The notes under the pieces: generated by a model
Told to the model about the DNA's origin: nothing
What the model saw: only the letters and a program-made list of their open reading frames with translations
Database searches by the model: none
Part shown: piece by piece, positions 43,554 to 51,449 of the stretch
Position numbering within the stretch: position 1 is the first letter of the stretch
How the letters are laid out: every line of letters begins with the position of its first letter
Translations under genes and position numbers: made by a program
From: Oscillospiraceae bacterium
GTDB taxonomy: Bacteria > Bacillota_A > Clostridia > Oscillospirales > Oscillospiraceae
Length of the DNA: 51,449 nucleotides
Reading direction: 5' to 3'
Assembly: GCA_017456105.1 (NCBI GenBank)
Contig: JAFTKA010000009.1
Span: forward strand, 1 to 51,449

Positions 43554-43772
43554 ATGAAGAAAACCTATAAGATCGAAGTGGACTGCGCCAACTGCGCCAA
43601 TAAGATGGAGGATGCTGCCAGGAAGACCGCAGGGGTTAAGAGCGCAACTGTAAACTTTATGACCCAGAAGATGATCGTAGAGTTTGAGGATGGCGCGGAT
43701 GTGACCGCCGTTATGCAGAACGTACTTGTCAGCTGCAAGAAAGTCGAGGACGACTGCGAGATCTATCTGTAA
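43554..43772 (+). CDS. HMA-domain metallochaperone
   Basis: The 72-residue protein has a ferredoxin-like HMA fold with the metal pair DCANCAN (CXXC), then GVKSATVNFMTQKMIVEFEDG. It binds soft metals and would hand them to the ATPase encoded 40 bases downstream. In many CadA/ZntA proteins this domain is fused to the ATPase; here it is separate. AAGGAGTG lies before the ATG. Confidence 0.9.
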   Translation: MKKTYKIEVDCANCANKMEDAARKTAGVKSATVNFMTQKMIVEFEDGADVTAVMQNVLVSCKKVEDDCEIYL

Positions 43773-43812
43773 TCCAACAGGAAGCATCTGCCCACATGGA
43801 AAGGAAAGCAAA

Positions 43813-45693
43813 ATGACAAAGAAGCAAAAGAAGATGCTCAGTCGGATCATCATTTCAGCTGTGCTGATGATCGTCCTTGCATTTTTGCCGATTGGCGGAA
43901 TTCCCCGTTTCTTCCTGTATCTGATCCCGTATCTGATCATTGGCTATGATATCCTGATCAAAGCCGGGAAGGGCATCTTAAACCGGCAGGTTTTTGACGA
44001 GAACTTCCTGATGGCGATCGCTACCATTGGTGCTATGGTTATCGGTTTAGTGGACAGCGGTGATTATGTGGAAGCCATTGCGGTTATGCTGTTCTATCAG
44101 GTGGGCGAGCTGTTCCAAAGCTATGCTGTGGGCAAGAGCCGCAGAAATATCAGCGAGCTGATGGATATTCGCCCAGACTATGCCAACATTGAGAATGACG
44201 GGAAGCTTGTCCAGGTGGATCCGGACGAGGTGGAGATCGGTACGGTGATCGTTGTCCAGCCCGGTGAGAAGGTTCCGATCGACGGTATCGTACTGGAAGG
44301 TACTGCCACCCTGAATACCAGTGCGTTGACTGGCGAGAGCCTGCCCCGTGATGTAAAGGCCGGCGACGAGATCATCAGCGGCTGCATCAATATGACTGGC
44401 GTGCTGAAGATCCGCGCTACCAAGGAATTCGGGGAATCCACCGTTTCCAAGATTCTTGATCTTGTGGAGAATGCAAGCTCCCGGAAATCCAGATCTGAGG
44501 ACTTCATCTCCAAATTTGCCAAAATCTACACCCCCGTCGTGTGCTACAGCGCGTTGGCTCTGGCGATCCTTCCGCCCCTTGTCAGCATGCTGCTGAACAT
44601 CCCTGCAAATTGGAGTGTTTGGATCTACCGCGCGCTGACATTCCTGGTCGCCAGCTGCCCCTGTGCATTGGTCATCAGTGTGCCCCTGAGCTTCTTTGCG
44701 GGCATCGGCGGGGCAAGTAAGGAAGGCGTATTGGTGAAAGGCTCCAATTACCTGGAAGCATTATCACAAACCGGCTATGTGGTGTTCGACAAGACCGGGA
44801 CTCTGACCCAAGGTGTATTTGAGGTCAGTGCTATTCATCACAATGAAATGCCGGAGGAAACGCTCATTGAGTATGCTGCCCTTGCGGAAAGTGCGTCCTC
44901 GCATCCCATTGCACAGAGTCTGCAGCGTGCCTACGGCAAGGAATTGGACAGAAGCCGGGTCAGCCAGGTGCAGGAGATCAGCGGAAATGGTGTTATCGCA
45001 ACTGTGGATGGCCGGGTCGTTGCTGCGGGCAACGATAAACTGATGAAGCGCCTCGGCGTAGCTTGCGCGCCCTGTGGCAAAGTTGGTACCATTGTCCATA
45101 TTGCTATTGATAGCCAATATGCCGGTCATATCGTAATCTCCGATGCACTGAAGCCCACCTCCGCTAACGCAATGGCGGAACTCAAAAAAGCTGGCATTCA
45201 AAAAACAGTTATGCTGACGGGTGATGTGAAGACTGTGGCGGAGCAGGTTGCCGGTTCTCTTGGAATTGATACCTTCTACAGTGAGCTGCTTCCCGGCGAT
45301 AAGGTTTCCATGGTAGAGCAGCTGCTCGCCCAAAAGCCAAAGAGAGTAAAGCTTGCCTTTGTGGGTGACGGCATCAACGACGCACCGGTGCTTTCCCGGG
45401 CTGATATTGGAATTGCGATGGGTGCCATGGGCTCGGATGCAGCCATAGAAGCGGCAGATGTGGTTCTTATGGATGACGACCCCATGAAGATCGCAAAGGC
45501 CATTAAGATCTCCCGCAAATGTCTCAGGATCGTGCATCAGAACATTGTATTCGCTATCGCTGTCAAAGTGCTGTCGCTCATCCTGGTTGCCTTCGGTGTC
45601 GCCAATATGTGGATCGCGATCTTTGCCGATGTAGGCGTTATGATCCTTGCTGTTTTGAACGCAATTCGCGCCATGTTTGTGAGAAAACTGTGA
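43813..45693 (+). CDS. cadA: P1B-type heavy-metal-transporting ATPase (Zn/Cd/Pb type)
   Basis: This 626-residue pump exports divalent soft metals. It carries the metal channel motif SCPCALVISVP, the phosphorylation site VFDKTGTLTQG, the actuator loop TGESLP, the ATP-site HP in SSHPIAQS and the hinge GDGINDAPVL. The last helix FADVGVMILAVLNAIR holds the Asp-Gly typical of ZntA/CadA (P1B-2). There is no N-terminal HMA domain, which is supplied by the upstream gene. The start is the ATG after AAAGGAAAG. Zn, Cd or Pb selectivity fits, while Cu is unlikely (no CPC with Cu-type NYN helix signature). Confidence 0.93.
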   Translation: MTKKQKKMLSRIIISAVLMIVLAFLPIGGIPRFFLYLIPYLIIGYDILIKAGKGILNRQVFDENFLMAIATIGAMVIGLVDSGDYVEAIAVMLFYQVGELFQSYAVGKSRRNISELMDIRPDYANIENDGKLVQVDPDEVEIGTVIVVQPGEKVPIDGIVLEGTATLNTSALTGESLPRDVKAGDEIISGCINMTGVLKIRATKEFGESTVSKILDLVENASSRKSRSEDFISKFAKIYTPVVCYSALALAILPPLVSMLLNIPANWSVWIYRALTFLVASCPCALVISVPLSFFAGIGGASKEGVLVKGSNYLEALSQTGYVVFDKTGTLTQGVFEVSAIHHNEMPEETLIEYAALAESASSHPIAQSLQRAYGKELDRSRVSQVQEISGNGVIATVDGRVVAAGNDKLMKRLGVACAPCGKVGTIVHIAIDSQYAGHIVISDALKPTSANAMAELKKAGIQKTVMLTGDVKTVAEQVAGSLGIDTFYSELLPGDKVSMVEQLLAQKPKRVKLAFVGDGINDAPVLSRADIGIAMGAMGSDAAIEAADVVLMDDDPMKIAKAIKISRKCLRIVHQNIVFAIAVKVLSLILVAFGVANMWIAIFADVGVMILAVLNAIRAMFVRKL

Positions 45694-45753
45694 TTTGAAA
45701 ACAATGGATATGATTCTAATCTTGAAAGAATCCAATATTGAAATCAAAACGGC

Positions 45754-45785
45754 GGCAGGGAGAGAAGTTCTCCTTGCCACCATTA
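45754..45785 (+). terminator. Possible terminator after the P-ATPase gene
   Basis: GGCAGGGAGA and TCTCCTTGCC pair with one G-U around GAAGT; a T-poor tail (ACCATTATATTTT) follows. Confidence 0.5.
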
Positions 45786-45848
45786 TATTTTGTTTCCAGA
45801 ATACTGTAATATTTGTGGTTCCAATACGGTCGTGCTAACAACCATGAA

Positions 45849-45992
45849 TTATTGATTCTGAGCTTTCTTTGCAAGATGTTCTTCTCTTGCGCTTGTGCGT
45901 CCTTCCTCCTTAATGTCGCCGGCTTTGGTAAGAGCGATCTTTGTCAGGAACGGACCGACGATTTCGTAGATCAGAAGAGCAATACGATGTAA
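45849..45992 (-). pseudogene. C-terminal fragment of a cation:proton antiporter
   Basis: The minus strand encodes about 45 recognisable residues ending in a normal stop: IALLIYEIVGPFLTKIALTK, then AGDIKEEGRTSAREEH. This resembles the end of CPA2/Kef-type antiporters (last membrane helix and tail). Upstream residues (SAALHR and beyond) do not continue the family and belong to DNA shared with the next fragment. The gene is missing over 300 residues, so it is nonfunctional. The junction is near 45993-46000. Confidence 0.65.
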
Positions 45993-46000
45993 GGCGGCAG

Positions 46001-46675
46001 ATGGGTGTGATCCAAAAAATGGTGGCTGCCCTGGGAATGACAGCAGAGCTATCCGGAAGAAACGATATCCTGATAGAGGGAAAAAAGTTCTCCGGAAATG
46101 CATTTGCTGCTTCCAGAGGCATGAAAGCGCATCACGGAACCATTATGGTGAATACCGATCTTTCCAAGCTGGCCGGCTATCTGAATGTGTCCGAGAAAAA
46201 GATGCGCGCAAAGGGCGTAACCTCCGTAAAGTCACGTGTATGCAATCTCAGCGATTTCAACGACAGTGTAACCATACAAACGGTAATTGCGCTTCTCAAA
46301 AAGGAATATCAGGCAGAGTACGGGGAGTATTCGGAATATCAATTTAATGAGCAAGAGCTCGCCAGAATAGATGAACTGTACACGATTCAGTCATCCTGGG
46401 AGTGGCGCTTTGGACGGACCCCCGCATTTAATTATCAGCTGGAAGAAAGATTCTCTTTTGGGGAAATGCAATTCCTGTTTCAGATCGAAGACGGCCTTAT
46501 CTCGGATGTGGCTGTGTTTTCCGATGCACTGGACACCGAGCTTGTGCAGCTTGTCAGAGATCGTATGGCAGGTGTGAGATTCCATCCGAAGGATATTTCT
46601 GAAGCCTTTGAAAAAGATCTTGCCAGACCGGAGTTTAAAGAAATCGGTCAATACATTGGAGCGATCAAGTTTTGA
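46001..46675 (+). pseudogene. lplA: Lipoate-protein ligase A fragment, N-terminal third missing
   Basis: About 225 residues match LplA from its middle onward: AELSGRNDILIEGKKFSGNA, HHGTIMVNTDL, then VTSVKSRVCNLSDF and a C-terminal accessory region. Full LplA proteins have about 330 residues; the first ~100, including the RRxxGGGAVxHD lipoyl-adenylate loop, are absent. The reading frame upstream runs into the antiporter fragment on the other strand. No ribosome-binding site is convincing at the first internal ATG. It would not be expected to ligate lipoate. Confidence 0.75.
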
Positions 46676-46759
46676 TGCTTGCCGGATAATATTCGTGCCG
46701 ACCAAAACACTGCCTTCGCAGATGATGCGCTTGCGCTGATCGATCAAATTAACCTGTAA
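46676..46759 (+). other. In-frame coding-like stretch directly after the lplA fragment stop
   Basis: The frame continues after TGA for 27 codons (CLPDNIRADQNTAFADDALA, ending LIDQINL) to a TAA. It has a protein-like composition but no start or known family. It could be the end of a third decayed gene, or part of a longer ligase interrupted by a TGA. Not resolved. Confidence 0.35.
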
Positions 46760-46765
46760 ACAAAT

Positions 46766-46793
46766 ACGCCTGCTGCATTTTCGCAGCAGGCGT
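46766..46793 (-). terminator. Terminator after the Rrf2 gene
   Basis: ACGCCTGCTGC and GCAGCAGGCGT form an 11-bp stem around a six-base loop, ten bases beyond the stop of the minus-strand operon. The A/T-rich sides suit termination on either strand. Confidence 0.75.
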
Positions 46794-46802
46794 TTGTTAC
46801 TT

Positions 46803-47201
46803 TTACAGAAGATCAGCAATCGTTACACTGTCCAGGTAGCTATTTACGATCCGGTCAAGCTCCGTCCAGACGGGAAGTGTTTTGCACTGGGCTGCCCGGT
46901 CACAGGGAACAACACCACATTCCAGACAAGCAACGGGTGCAAGGGACCCTTCTGTCAATCGCAGAATCTCTCCAAGGGTGTATTCCTCCGGCTTTCGGGT
47001 CAGCCGATAACCGCCGGTTTTTCCCTGAAGGCCCTCCACAATACCGTTTTTCACAAGCACGGGCAGGATCTTTTCCAAATATTTCAGCGAGATTTCCTGC
47101 CGGGCGGCCACATCCTTCATTGGAATATAGCCATCACCTTGATGCTCTGCCAAATCAGTCATAACACGCAGACAGTAGCGGCCTCGGGATGAAATCATCA
47201 T
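46803..47201 (-). CDS. Rrf2-family regulator of the sulfur amino-acid locus
   Basis: The 132-residue winged-helix protein opens SSRGRYCLRVMTDLAEHQ. Its DNA-reading region is ISLKYLEKILPVLVKNGIVE with the wing GKTGGYRL. It has four cysteines in CLECGVVPCDRAAQC (CX2CX4CX5C), unlike CymR, which has no Fe-S cluster, and unlike plain IscR spacing. Its place as the last gene after metY, cysK and an ECF component suggests it is the local repressor of cysteine/methionine genes, with a possible cluster or thiol sensor. AAGGAG lies before the first ATG. A TATAAT 30 bases upstream (47229-47234) may give it its own transcript. Confidence 0.85.
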   Translation of the reverse strand: MMISSRGRYCLRVMTDLAEHQGDGYIPMKDVAARQEISLKYLEKILPVLVKNGIVEGLQGKTGGYRLTRKPEEYTLGEILRLTEGSLAPVACLECGVVPCDRAAQCKTLPVWTELDRIVNSYLDSVTIADLL

Positions 47202-47276
47202 AATCAGTTACTCCTTGATCTTTTTTTCATTATATCATGTAAGCAGGTAACTTTCCAGCAGGATTTCTCTGCATAG

Positions 47277-47813
47277 CTATTTTCTAAGGAATACTTTCCG
47301 GTCGAAAATTTCAACTAATCTGCACTTCCAGCATAGAACCATTCCAACAATAGCTCCCACGACGGCTTGCAATATCTGATAGGGCAGTTTTAAAATGGCA
47401 TATTCCGGTGTACTGTAAATAAATGCCCTGCCTAGCGAATAACCCACGATCATGATAACAGCACCAATTGCAACTCCGATTCCGGAGGAAATTACTCGGT
47501 GCTTTTTCATAACATAGTGGGAAAACAGCGAAATGGTGACTGCCTGTAGACCGTGGGTTACCAGTGATACAAACATTGGAGTCGGGTAGAAAAACAGGTC
47601 GCCCAAAAATGCGCCCACACCACCGACCATAAATGCCGCAAGGGGATCTAATAGAATGGCTGCGGTGCATATGATGATGTCATTCATATATAGATGTCCA
47701 CCGGGAACCGGTACGCCGAAAGAGCTCATAGCAATATTGAGAGCCATGAATAGCGCGGTGGTACAAATCCAGTATGTTGTGTGCTTAATTTTTACATTAC
47801 CTGTAAAGGACAT
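47277..47813 (-). CDS. ECF transporter S-component (substrate-specific subunit)
   Basis: The 178-residue protein has about six membrane helices, with ALFMALNIAMSSFGVPVPGG near the start and GAFLGDLFFYPTPMF in the middle, typical of energy-coupling-factor S subunits. It needs a shared EcfA/A'/T module that is not in the window. The substrate is unknown; operon position beside cysK and metY suggests a sulfur compound or a cofactor such as a B vitamin. AAAGGAG lies before the ATG. There is a hairpin between cysK and this gene that could lower its expression. Confidence 0.85.
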   Translation of the reverse strand: MSFTGNVKIKHTTYWICTTALFMALNIAMSSFGVPVPGGHLYMNDIIICTAAILLDPLAAFMVGGVGAFLGDLFFYPTPMFVSLVTHGLQAVTISLFSHYVMKKHRVISSGIGVAIGAVIMIVGYSLGRAFIYSTPEYAILKLPYQILQAVVGAIVGMVLCWKCRLVEIFDRKVFLRK

Positions 47814-47838
47814 GACATATAGCTCCTTTCTATATATG

Positions 47839-47869
47839 CTCCGGCAGCTGCTTTTGGCGGCTGCCGGAG
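47839..47869 (-). promoter_or_regulatory. Hairpin between cysK and the ECF gene
   Basis: CTCCGGCAGC and GCTGCCGGAG form a ten-bp stem with an 11-base loop. No T-run follows on the minus strand, so it is more likely an mRNA processing or stability element than a full terminator. Confidence 0.5.
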
Positions 47870-47876
47870 TTCCAAG

Positions 47877-48809
47877 TCAGTCGTTAAAAAGTGGGGTGGA
47901 CAAATATCTATCTCCGGTATCGGGAAGAAGGACAACGATGGTCTTGCCTGTATTTTCTTCCCGCTTTGCCAGCTCTATGGCCGCCCAAACAGCAGCACCG
48001 GAGGAAATACCCACCAGAATACCTTCAGATTTGCCGATCTGCTTTCCGGTGGCGAAGGCATCTTCGTTTTCTACGGTGATGATCTCATCATAAACACCGG
48101 TGTTCAGTACGGTGGGGACAAAGCCTGCGCCGATGCCCTGGATCTTATGGGCGCCGGGCGTACCCTTACTCAAAACCGGCGAGCCAGCAGGCTCTACTGC
48201 TACGACTTTTACAGCAGGATTTTGGCTCTTCAAATATTCGCCAACACCGGTAACAGTACCGCCGGTGCCGACACCGGCAACAAAGATATCTACCTTGCCA
48301 TCGGTATCCGCCCAGATTTCCGGACCAGTGGTTGCCTTATGAACAGCAGGGTTCGCAGGATTTGTGAACTGTCCGGGAATGAAGCTGTTCGGAATCTCCG
48401 CTGCCAGTTCTTCAGCTTTTGCGATAGCACCTTTCATACCCTTCGCACCTTCGGTCAGTACGAGCTCTGCGCCGTAGGCTTTCATCAACTGCCGACGTTC
48501 CACGCTCATGGTGTCGGGCATAACGATGATAATCCGGTAGCCTCTTGCAGCAGCCACAGAAGCCAATCCAATGCCTGTATTGCCGGAGGTGGGCTCAATG
48601 ATTACACTGCCAGACTTCAGCTTGCCGGTGCTTTCCGCGTCATCGATCATCGCCTTGGCGATCCGGTCCTTGACAGAGCCTGCCGGATTGAAATATTCCA
48701 GCTTGGCAAGGATCCTTGCCTTCAAGTCATATTCTTTCTCAATGTGCGTCAGCTCCAAAAGGGGTGTCTTTCCAATGAGCTGATCAGCAGAAGTGTAAAT
48801 ATTAGCCAT
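47877..48809 (-). CDS. cysK: Cysteine synthase A (O-acetylserine sulfhydrylase)
   Basis: CysK makes cysteine from O-acetylserine and sulfide. The 310-residue PLP enzyme has the Schiff-base lysine in [11 protein letters not shown] (Lys47), the substrate loop [11 protein letters not shown], the phosphate-binding [12 protein letters not shown] and the late SSGAAVWAA. Length is normal. It begins three bases after the metY stop, so it is in the same operon; the neighbour metY uses the same sulfide for methionine. Confidence 0.95.
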   Translation of the reverse strand: MANIYTSADQLIGKTPLLELTHIEKEYDLKARILAKLEYFNPAGSVKDRIAKAMIDDAESTGKLKSGSVIIEPTSGNTGIGLASVAAARGYRIIIVMPDTMSVERRQLMKAYGAELVLTEGAKGMKGAIAKAEELAAEIPNSFIPGQFTNPANPAVHKATTGPEIWADTDGKVDIFVAGVGTGGTVTGVGEYLKSQNPAVKVVAVEPAGSPVLSKGTPGAHKIQGIGAGFVPTVLNTGVYDEIITVENEDAFATGKQIGKSEGILVGISSGAAVWAAIELAKREENTGKTIVVLLPDTGDRYLSTPLFND

Positions 48810-48811
48810 AA

Positions 48812-50101
48812 TTATGCCTCCTTAACTGCTGCAAAAGCGTTTTGTAAGTCTGCCAAAATATCATCGATATGCTCCGTACCGATGGACAAGCGGATGGTGT
48901 TGGGCTTGATCCCCTGATCCAGAAGTTCTTCCGAGCTCAGTTGGCTGTGGGTGGTGGTAGCCGGGTGGATCACCAGGCTCTTTACATCCGCCACATTGGC
49001 AAGTAAAGAGAAGATCTGCAGGCTGTCAATAAACTTGTGGGTTTCCTTCACACCGCCCTTGATCTCAAAGGTAAAGATCGAGCCACCGCCACTCGGGAAA
49101 TATTTTTCATACAGTGCGTGGTCGGGATGGCAGGGCAGGCTGGGATGGTTGACCTTCTCCACCTGGGGGTGGTTTGCCAGGAACTCCACCACCTTTTTCG
49201 CGTTCTCAGCATGGCGCTCCAAACGCAGGGACAGGGTCTCCGTGCCCTGCAGCAGCAAAAACGCTGCAAAAGGAGAGATGCAGGCGCCTGTATCCCGGAG
49301 CAGCACTGCCCGAATATAGGTCACAAATGCCGCAGGACCCACTGCTTTCACAAAAGAAACACCGTGGTAGCTGGGGTTAGGCTCAGCAATAGCGGGATAT
49401 TTACCGGAAGCAGCCCAGTCAAACTTACCGGAATCCACGATAACACCGCCCAATGTGGTGCCGTGACCGCCGATAAACTTGGTAGCGGAGTGGACCACGA
49501 TATCCGCACCATGCTCAATAGGGCGAAGCAGGTAGGGCGTGGCAAAGGTGTTATCCACCACCAAGGGCAGTCCGTGCTTATGGGCAAGCGCTGCCAAAGC
49601 ATCGATATCGGGAATATCGCTGTTGGGATTGCCCAGGGTTTCAATGTAAATAGCCCGGGTGTTCTCCCCAATAGCAACTTCCACCTCAGCAAGATCATGG
49701 ATATTTACAAAGCTGGCAGTGATGCCGAAATTGGGCAGCGTATGCTCCAGCAGGTTATAGCTGCCGCCGTAAATGGTCTTCTGGGCAACAAAGTGACCGC
49801 CATTCTGCCCCAGAGCCTGCAAAACATAAGAGATGGCAGCAGCACCGGAAGAAACTGCCAATGCCGCAACGCCGCCCTCCAAAGCGGCGATTCGCTTTTC
49901 AAAGACCTCCTGGGTGGAGTTGGTAAGCCGTCCGTAGATATTACCGGCATCCGCAAGGCCAAACCGGGCAGCGGCATGGGCGCAGTCGTGGAACACATAA
50001 GATGTGGTGGCGTAAATGGGAACAGCGCGGGAATCGGTTGCAGGGTCAGCAGACTCCTGGCCAACATGGAGCTGTAAAGTTTCAAATTTGTAGTTAGACA
50101 T
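48812..50101 (-). CDS. metY: O-acetylhomoserine sulfhydrylase (O-acetylhomoserine aminocarboxypropyltransferase)
   Basis: This PLP enzyme makes homocysteine from O-acetylhomoserine and sulfide (direct sulfhydrylation to methionine). The 429-residue protein has the family start [40 protein letters not shown] and the PLP lysine in [18 protein letters not shown]. Length and motifs separate it from the shorter cystathionine enzymes. The start is the ATG after AAAGGAA, two codons inside a possible TTG start. It is the first protein gene of the operon. Confidence 0.93.
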   Translation of the reverse strand: MSNYKFETLQLHVGQESADPATDSRAVPIYATTSYVFHDCAHAAARFGLADAGNIYGRLTNSTQEVFEKRIAALEGGVAALAVSSGAAAISYVLQALGQNGGHFVAQKTIYGGSYNLLEHTLPNFGITASFVNIHDLAEVEVAIGENTRAIYIETLGNPNSDIPDIDALAALAHKHGLPLVVDNTFATPYLLRPIEHGADIVVHSATKFIGGHGTTLGGVIVDSGKFDWAASGKYPAIAEPNPSYHGVSFVKAVGPAAFVTYIRAVLLRDTGACISPFAAFLLLQGTETLSLRLERHAENAKKVVEFLANHPQVEKVNHPSLPCHPDHALYEKYFPSGGGSIFTFEIKGGVKETHKFIDSLQIFSLLANVADVKSLVIHPATTTHSQLSSEELLDQGIKPNTIRLSIGTEHIDDILADLQNAFAAVKEA

Positions 50102-50132
50102 AGTCAATTTCCTTTCTGGTTATAAAATGTGG

Positions 50133-50207
50133 TTATGGATACTGATCTCCACACATTCGACCAAAACGGAAATTGGCTCTGACCAGAGCCTCAAAGTAGT
50201 TCTTCAC
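50133..50207 (-). CDS. Candidate leader peptide upstream of metY
   Basis: A 24-codon frame from GTG (AGAAGG ten bases before) encodes KNYFEALVRANFRFG and then RMCGDQYP before TAA, 31 bases before the metY start. It lies in the 150-base leader of the operon and spans a GGCTCT/AGAGCC hairpin (50175-50190). The Met-Cys pair near the end would suit ribosome stalling when sulfur amino acids are scarce. This is a proposal from sequence only. Confidence 0.4.
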   Translation of the reverse strand: MKNYFEALVRANFRFGRMCGDQYP

Positions 50208-50235
50208 TGTGAACACACCTTCTTGCTTGAATACT

Positions 50236-50286
50236 TACCAACTTGGTAGGCGAATAAAGCATAGCACAAAATTCCTACCTTGTCAA
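50236..50286 (-). promoter_or_regulatory. metY operon promoter with Rrf2-type operator
   Basis: On the minus strand, TTGACA (50281-50286), a 17-base spacer and TATGCT (50258-50263) form the promoter. The perfect odd palindrome TACCAACTTGGTA (50236-50248) lies at or just after the start point. A second CCTACC word (50274-50279) sits in the spacer. These are candidate sites for the Rrf2 regulator at the operon's end. Confidence 0.65.
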
Positions 50287-50313
50287 TCGGTTTTAGAAAT
50301 AATTTACAAAAAT

Positions 50314-50339
50314 AGTGTCCCGGTTTTGACCGGGACACT
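50314..50339 (-). terminator. Terminator of the trpB2 gene
   Basis: AGTGTCCCGGT and ACCGGGACACT form an 11-bp stem with a four-base loop, then ATTTTTG on the minus strand. Confidence 0.85.
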
Positions 50340-50355
50340 TAGCTTCTTGTGAATT

Positions 50356-51449
50356 TCAGACAATGGGCAGCGTTGAAAGGCTGGCTGCAAGATCCTCGTC
50401 CGTGGGAATATAGTCAGTCATTTTGCCGTCGTGGAACTTCTCGTAGGCGGTCATATCAAAGTAGCCGGTGCCGGTCAGACCGAAAACGATGGTCTTTGCT
50501 TCGCCGGTCTCTTTGCATTTGAGAGCTTCGTCGATAGCCACCTTAATGGCGTGGCTGCTTTCCGGTGCAGGCAGGATGCCCTCTACCCGGGCAAAGGCTT
50601 CCGCAGCTTCAAACACAGAAGTCTGAGGTACTGCTACAGCTTCCATTAATCCCTGATGGTAAAGCTCAGAAAGCGTGGAACTCATGCCATGATACCGCAG
50701 TCCGCCTGCGTGGTTGGGTGCGGGAATGAAACCACTGCCCAGAGTGTACATCTTTGCCAGAGGGCAGACCTTACCGGTATCGCAGAAGTCGTAGGCGTAC
50801 TTACCTCTGGTGAAGCTGGGGCAGGATGCCGGCTCTACGGCGATAATACGGTAGTCTGCTTCGCCCCGGAGCTTCTCACCCATAAAGGGAGCTATCAAGC
50901 CACCCAGGTTGGAGCCGCCACCGGCGCAGCCAATAATGATGTCCGGCTTGATATTGTACTTATCGAGGGCAGCCTTGGTTTCCAGACCGATCACACTCTG
51001 ATGCAGCAGCACCTGATTTAAGACACTTCCCAGCACATAGCGGTAACCGGGTGTGGAGGTAGCGACTTCCACGGCTTCACTGATAGCGCAGCCCAGGCTA
51101 CCGGTGGTCCCTGGATGCTCAGCCAGGATTTTACGGCCAACAGCAGTATCCATAGAGGGAGAAGGCGTTACCGATGCACCATAGGTGCGCATGACCTCTC
51201 GGCGGAAGGGCTTTTGCTCGTAGGACACTTTGACCATATAGACCTTGCAGTCCAGGCCAAAGTAGGAGCAGGCCATGGAAAGAGCTGTGCCCCACTGACC
51301 GGCACCAGTCTCGGTAGTAACGCCCTTGAGGCCCTGCTGTTTTGCATAGTAGGCCTGGGCAATGGCAGAATTCAGTTTGTGAGAGCCAGAGGTATTGTTG
51401 CCCTCAAATTTGTAGTAGATCTTCGCCGGGGTCTGCAGCTTTTCTTCCA
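50356..51449 (-). CDS. trpB: Tryptophan synthase beta chain, TrpB2-type (5' partial)
   Basis: TrpB makes tryptophan from indole and serine. The gene runs off the window; about 364 residues are visible. The PLP lysine is in NNTSGSHKLNSAIAQA, followed by TTETGAGQWGTALSMA and the glycine loop GCAGGGSNLGGL. The C-terminal FGLTGTGYFDM holds the PLP ring contact. The SHKLN-type sequence and longer form fit the TrpB2 (trpB-like) group rather than the TrpA-bound TrpB1. There are no other trp genes beside it here, so it may act alone, for example in indole salvage. Confidence 0.92.
   Translation of the reverse strand, partial: EEKLQTPAKIYYKFEGNNTSGSHKLNSAIAQAYYAKQQGLKGVTTETGAGQWGTALSMACSYFGLDCKVYMVKVSYEQKPFRREVMRTYGASVTPSPSMDTAVGRKILAEHPGTTGSLGCAISEAVEVATSTPGYRYVLGSVLNQVLLHQSVIGLETKAALDKYNIKPDIIIGCAGGGSNLGGLIAPFMGEKLRGEADYRIIAVEPASCPSFTRGKYAYDFCDTGKVCPLAKMYTLGSGFIPAPNHAGGLRYHGMSSTLSELYHQGLMEAVAVPQTSVFEAAEAFARVEGILPAPESSHAIKVAIDEALKCKETGEAKTIVFGLTGTGYFDMTAYEKFHDGKMTDYIPTDEDLAASLSTLPIV

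Noticed and set aside
46673..46675. TGA in lplA as a selenocysteine codon
   Set aside because: No SECIS-like hairpin directly after and no reason for selenium in this position; a decayed gene is simpler.

Overview
The window reads as chromosomal DNA from an anaerobic, endospore-forming Clostridia-type Firmicute, probably a gut or rumen Oscillospiraceae/Ruminococcaceae relative. The basis is an oxygen-sensitive class III ribonucleotide reductase, a SpoIVB sporulation protease, strong AGGAGG ribosome-binding sites, TTGACA-N17-TATAAT promoters, a sodium-type F-ATPase c subunit and a sodium:alanine symporter. No rRNA, tRNA or CRISPR array was seen. The species is an inference.

Layout. 1-2760: end of a collagen-like surface protein capped by a leucine-rich-repeat domain, plus a small unknown gene. 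2918-7658: anaerobic deoxynucleotide synthesis and redox genes: nrdG, an nrdD carrying a C-terminal CPNC redoxin domain, thioredoxin reductase and a HIT protein. NrdR-type boxes and an unusual leader precede nrdD. 7704-9680 (minus strand): a DUF554 membrane protein, a small conserved-looking protein and spoIVB. 9891-12597: an iscS-iscU-iscR-like operon followed by rpe, with two matching inverted repeats at the promoter. 12932-28555: a single 5207-residue surface protein of seven tandem ~630-residue modules, a sialidase-like Asp-box region and a C-terminal membrane anchor. 28826-35742: a complete F1Fo ATP synthase operon (atpZ/I-like, a, c, b, delta, alpha, gamma, beta, epsilon), predicted to be Na+-coupled and with a short epsilon.

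35794-36903: a repeat element, then a small phage-like operon behind an array of CAAGTAC words; its first gene appears to have lost its start by one base. 36963-40662: a ThrH-like phosphatase, a sodium:alanine symporter and a MATE exporter. 41063-46760 looks accessory: an XRE regulator facing a SLOG protein and membrane protein pair; an ArsR-AraC fusion regulator facing an HMA metallochaperone and a Zn/Cd-type P-ATPase; then two truncated genes (antiporter and lipoate ligase) fused at a deletion-like junction. 46803-50286 (minus strand): a sulfur amino-acid operon (metY, cysK, ECF S-component, Rrf2 regulator) with a possible leader peptide. 50356-51449: partial trpB2.

Themes. Sodium bioenergetics links the c-ring signature with the alanine symporter. 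Thiol and iron-sulfur biology links the NrdD redoxin domain, TrxB, the isc operon, two Rrf2 regulators and the cysteine genes. The strongest candidates for something undescribed are the giant modular surface protein, the nrdD-redoxin plus trxB arrangement with its switch-like leader, the CAAGTAC operator array, and the SLOG/membrane pair.
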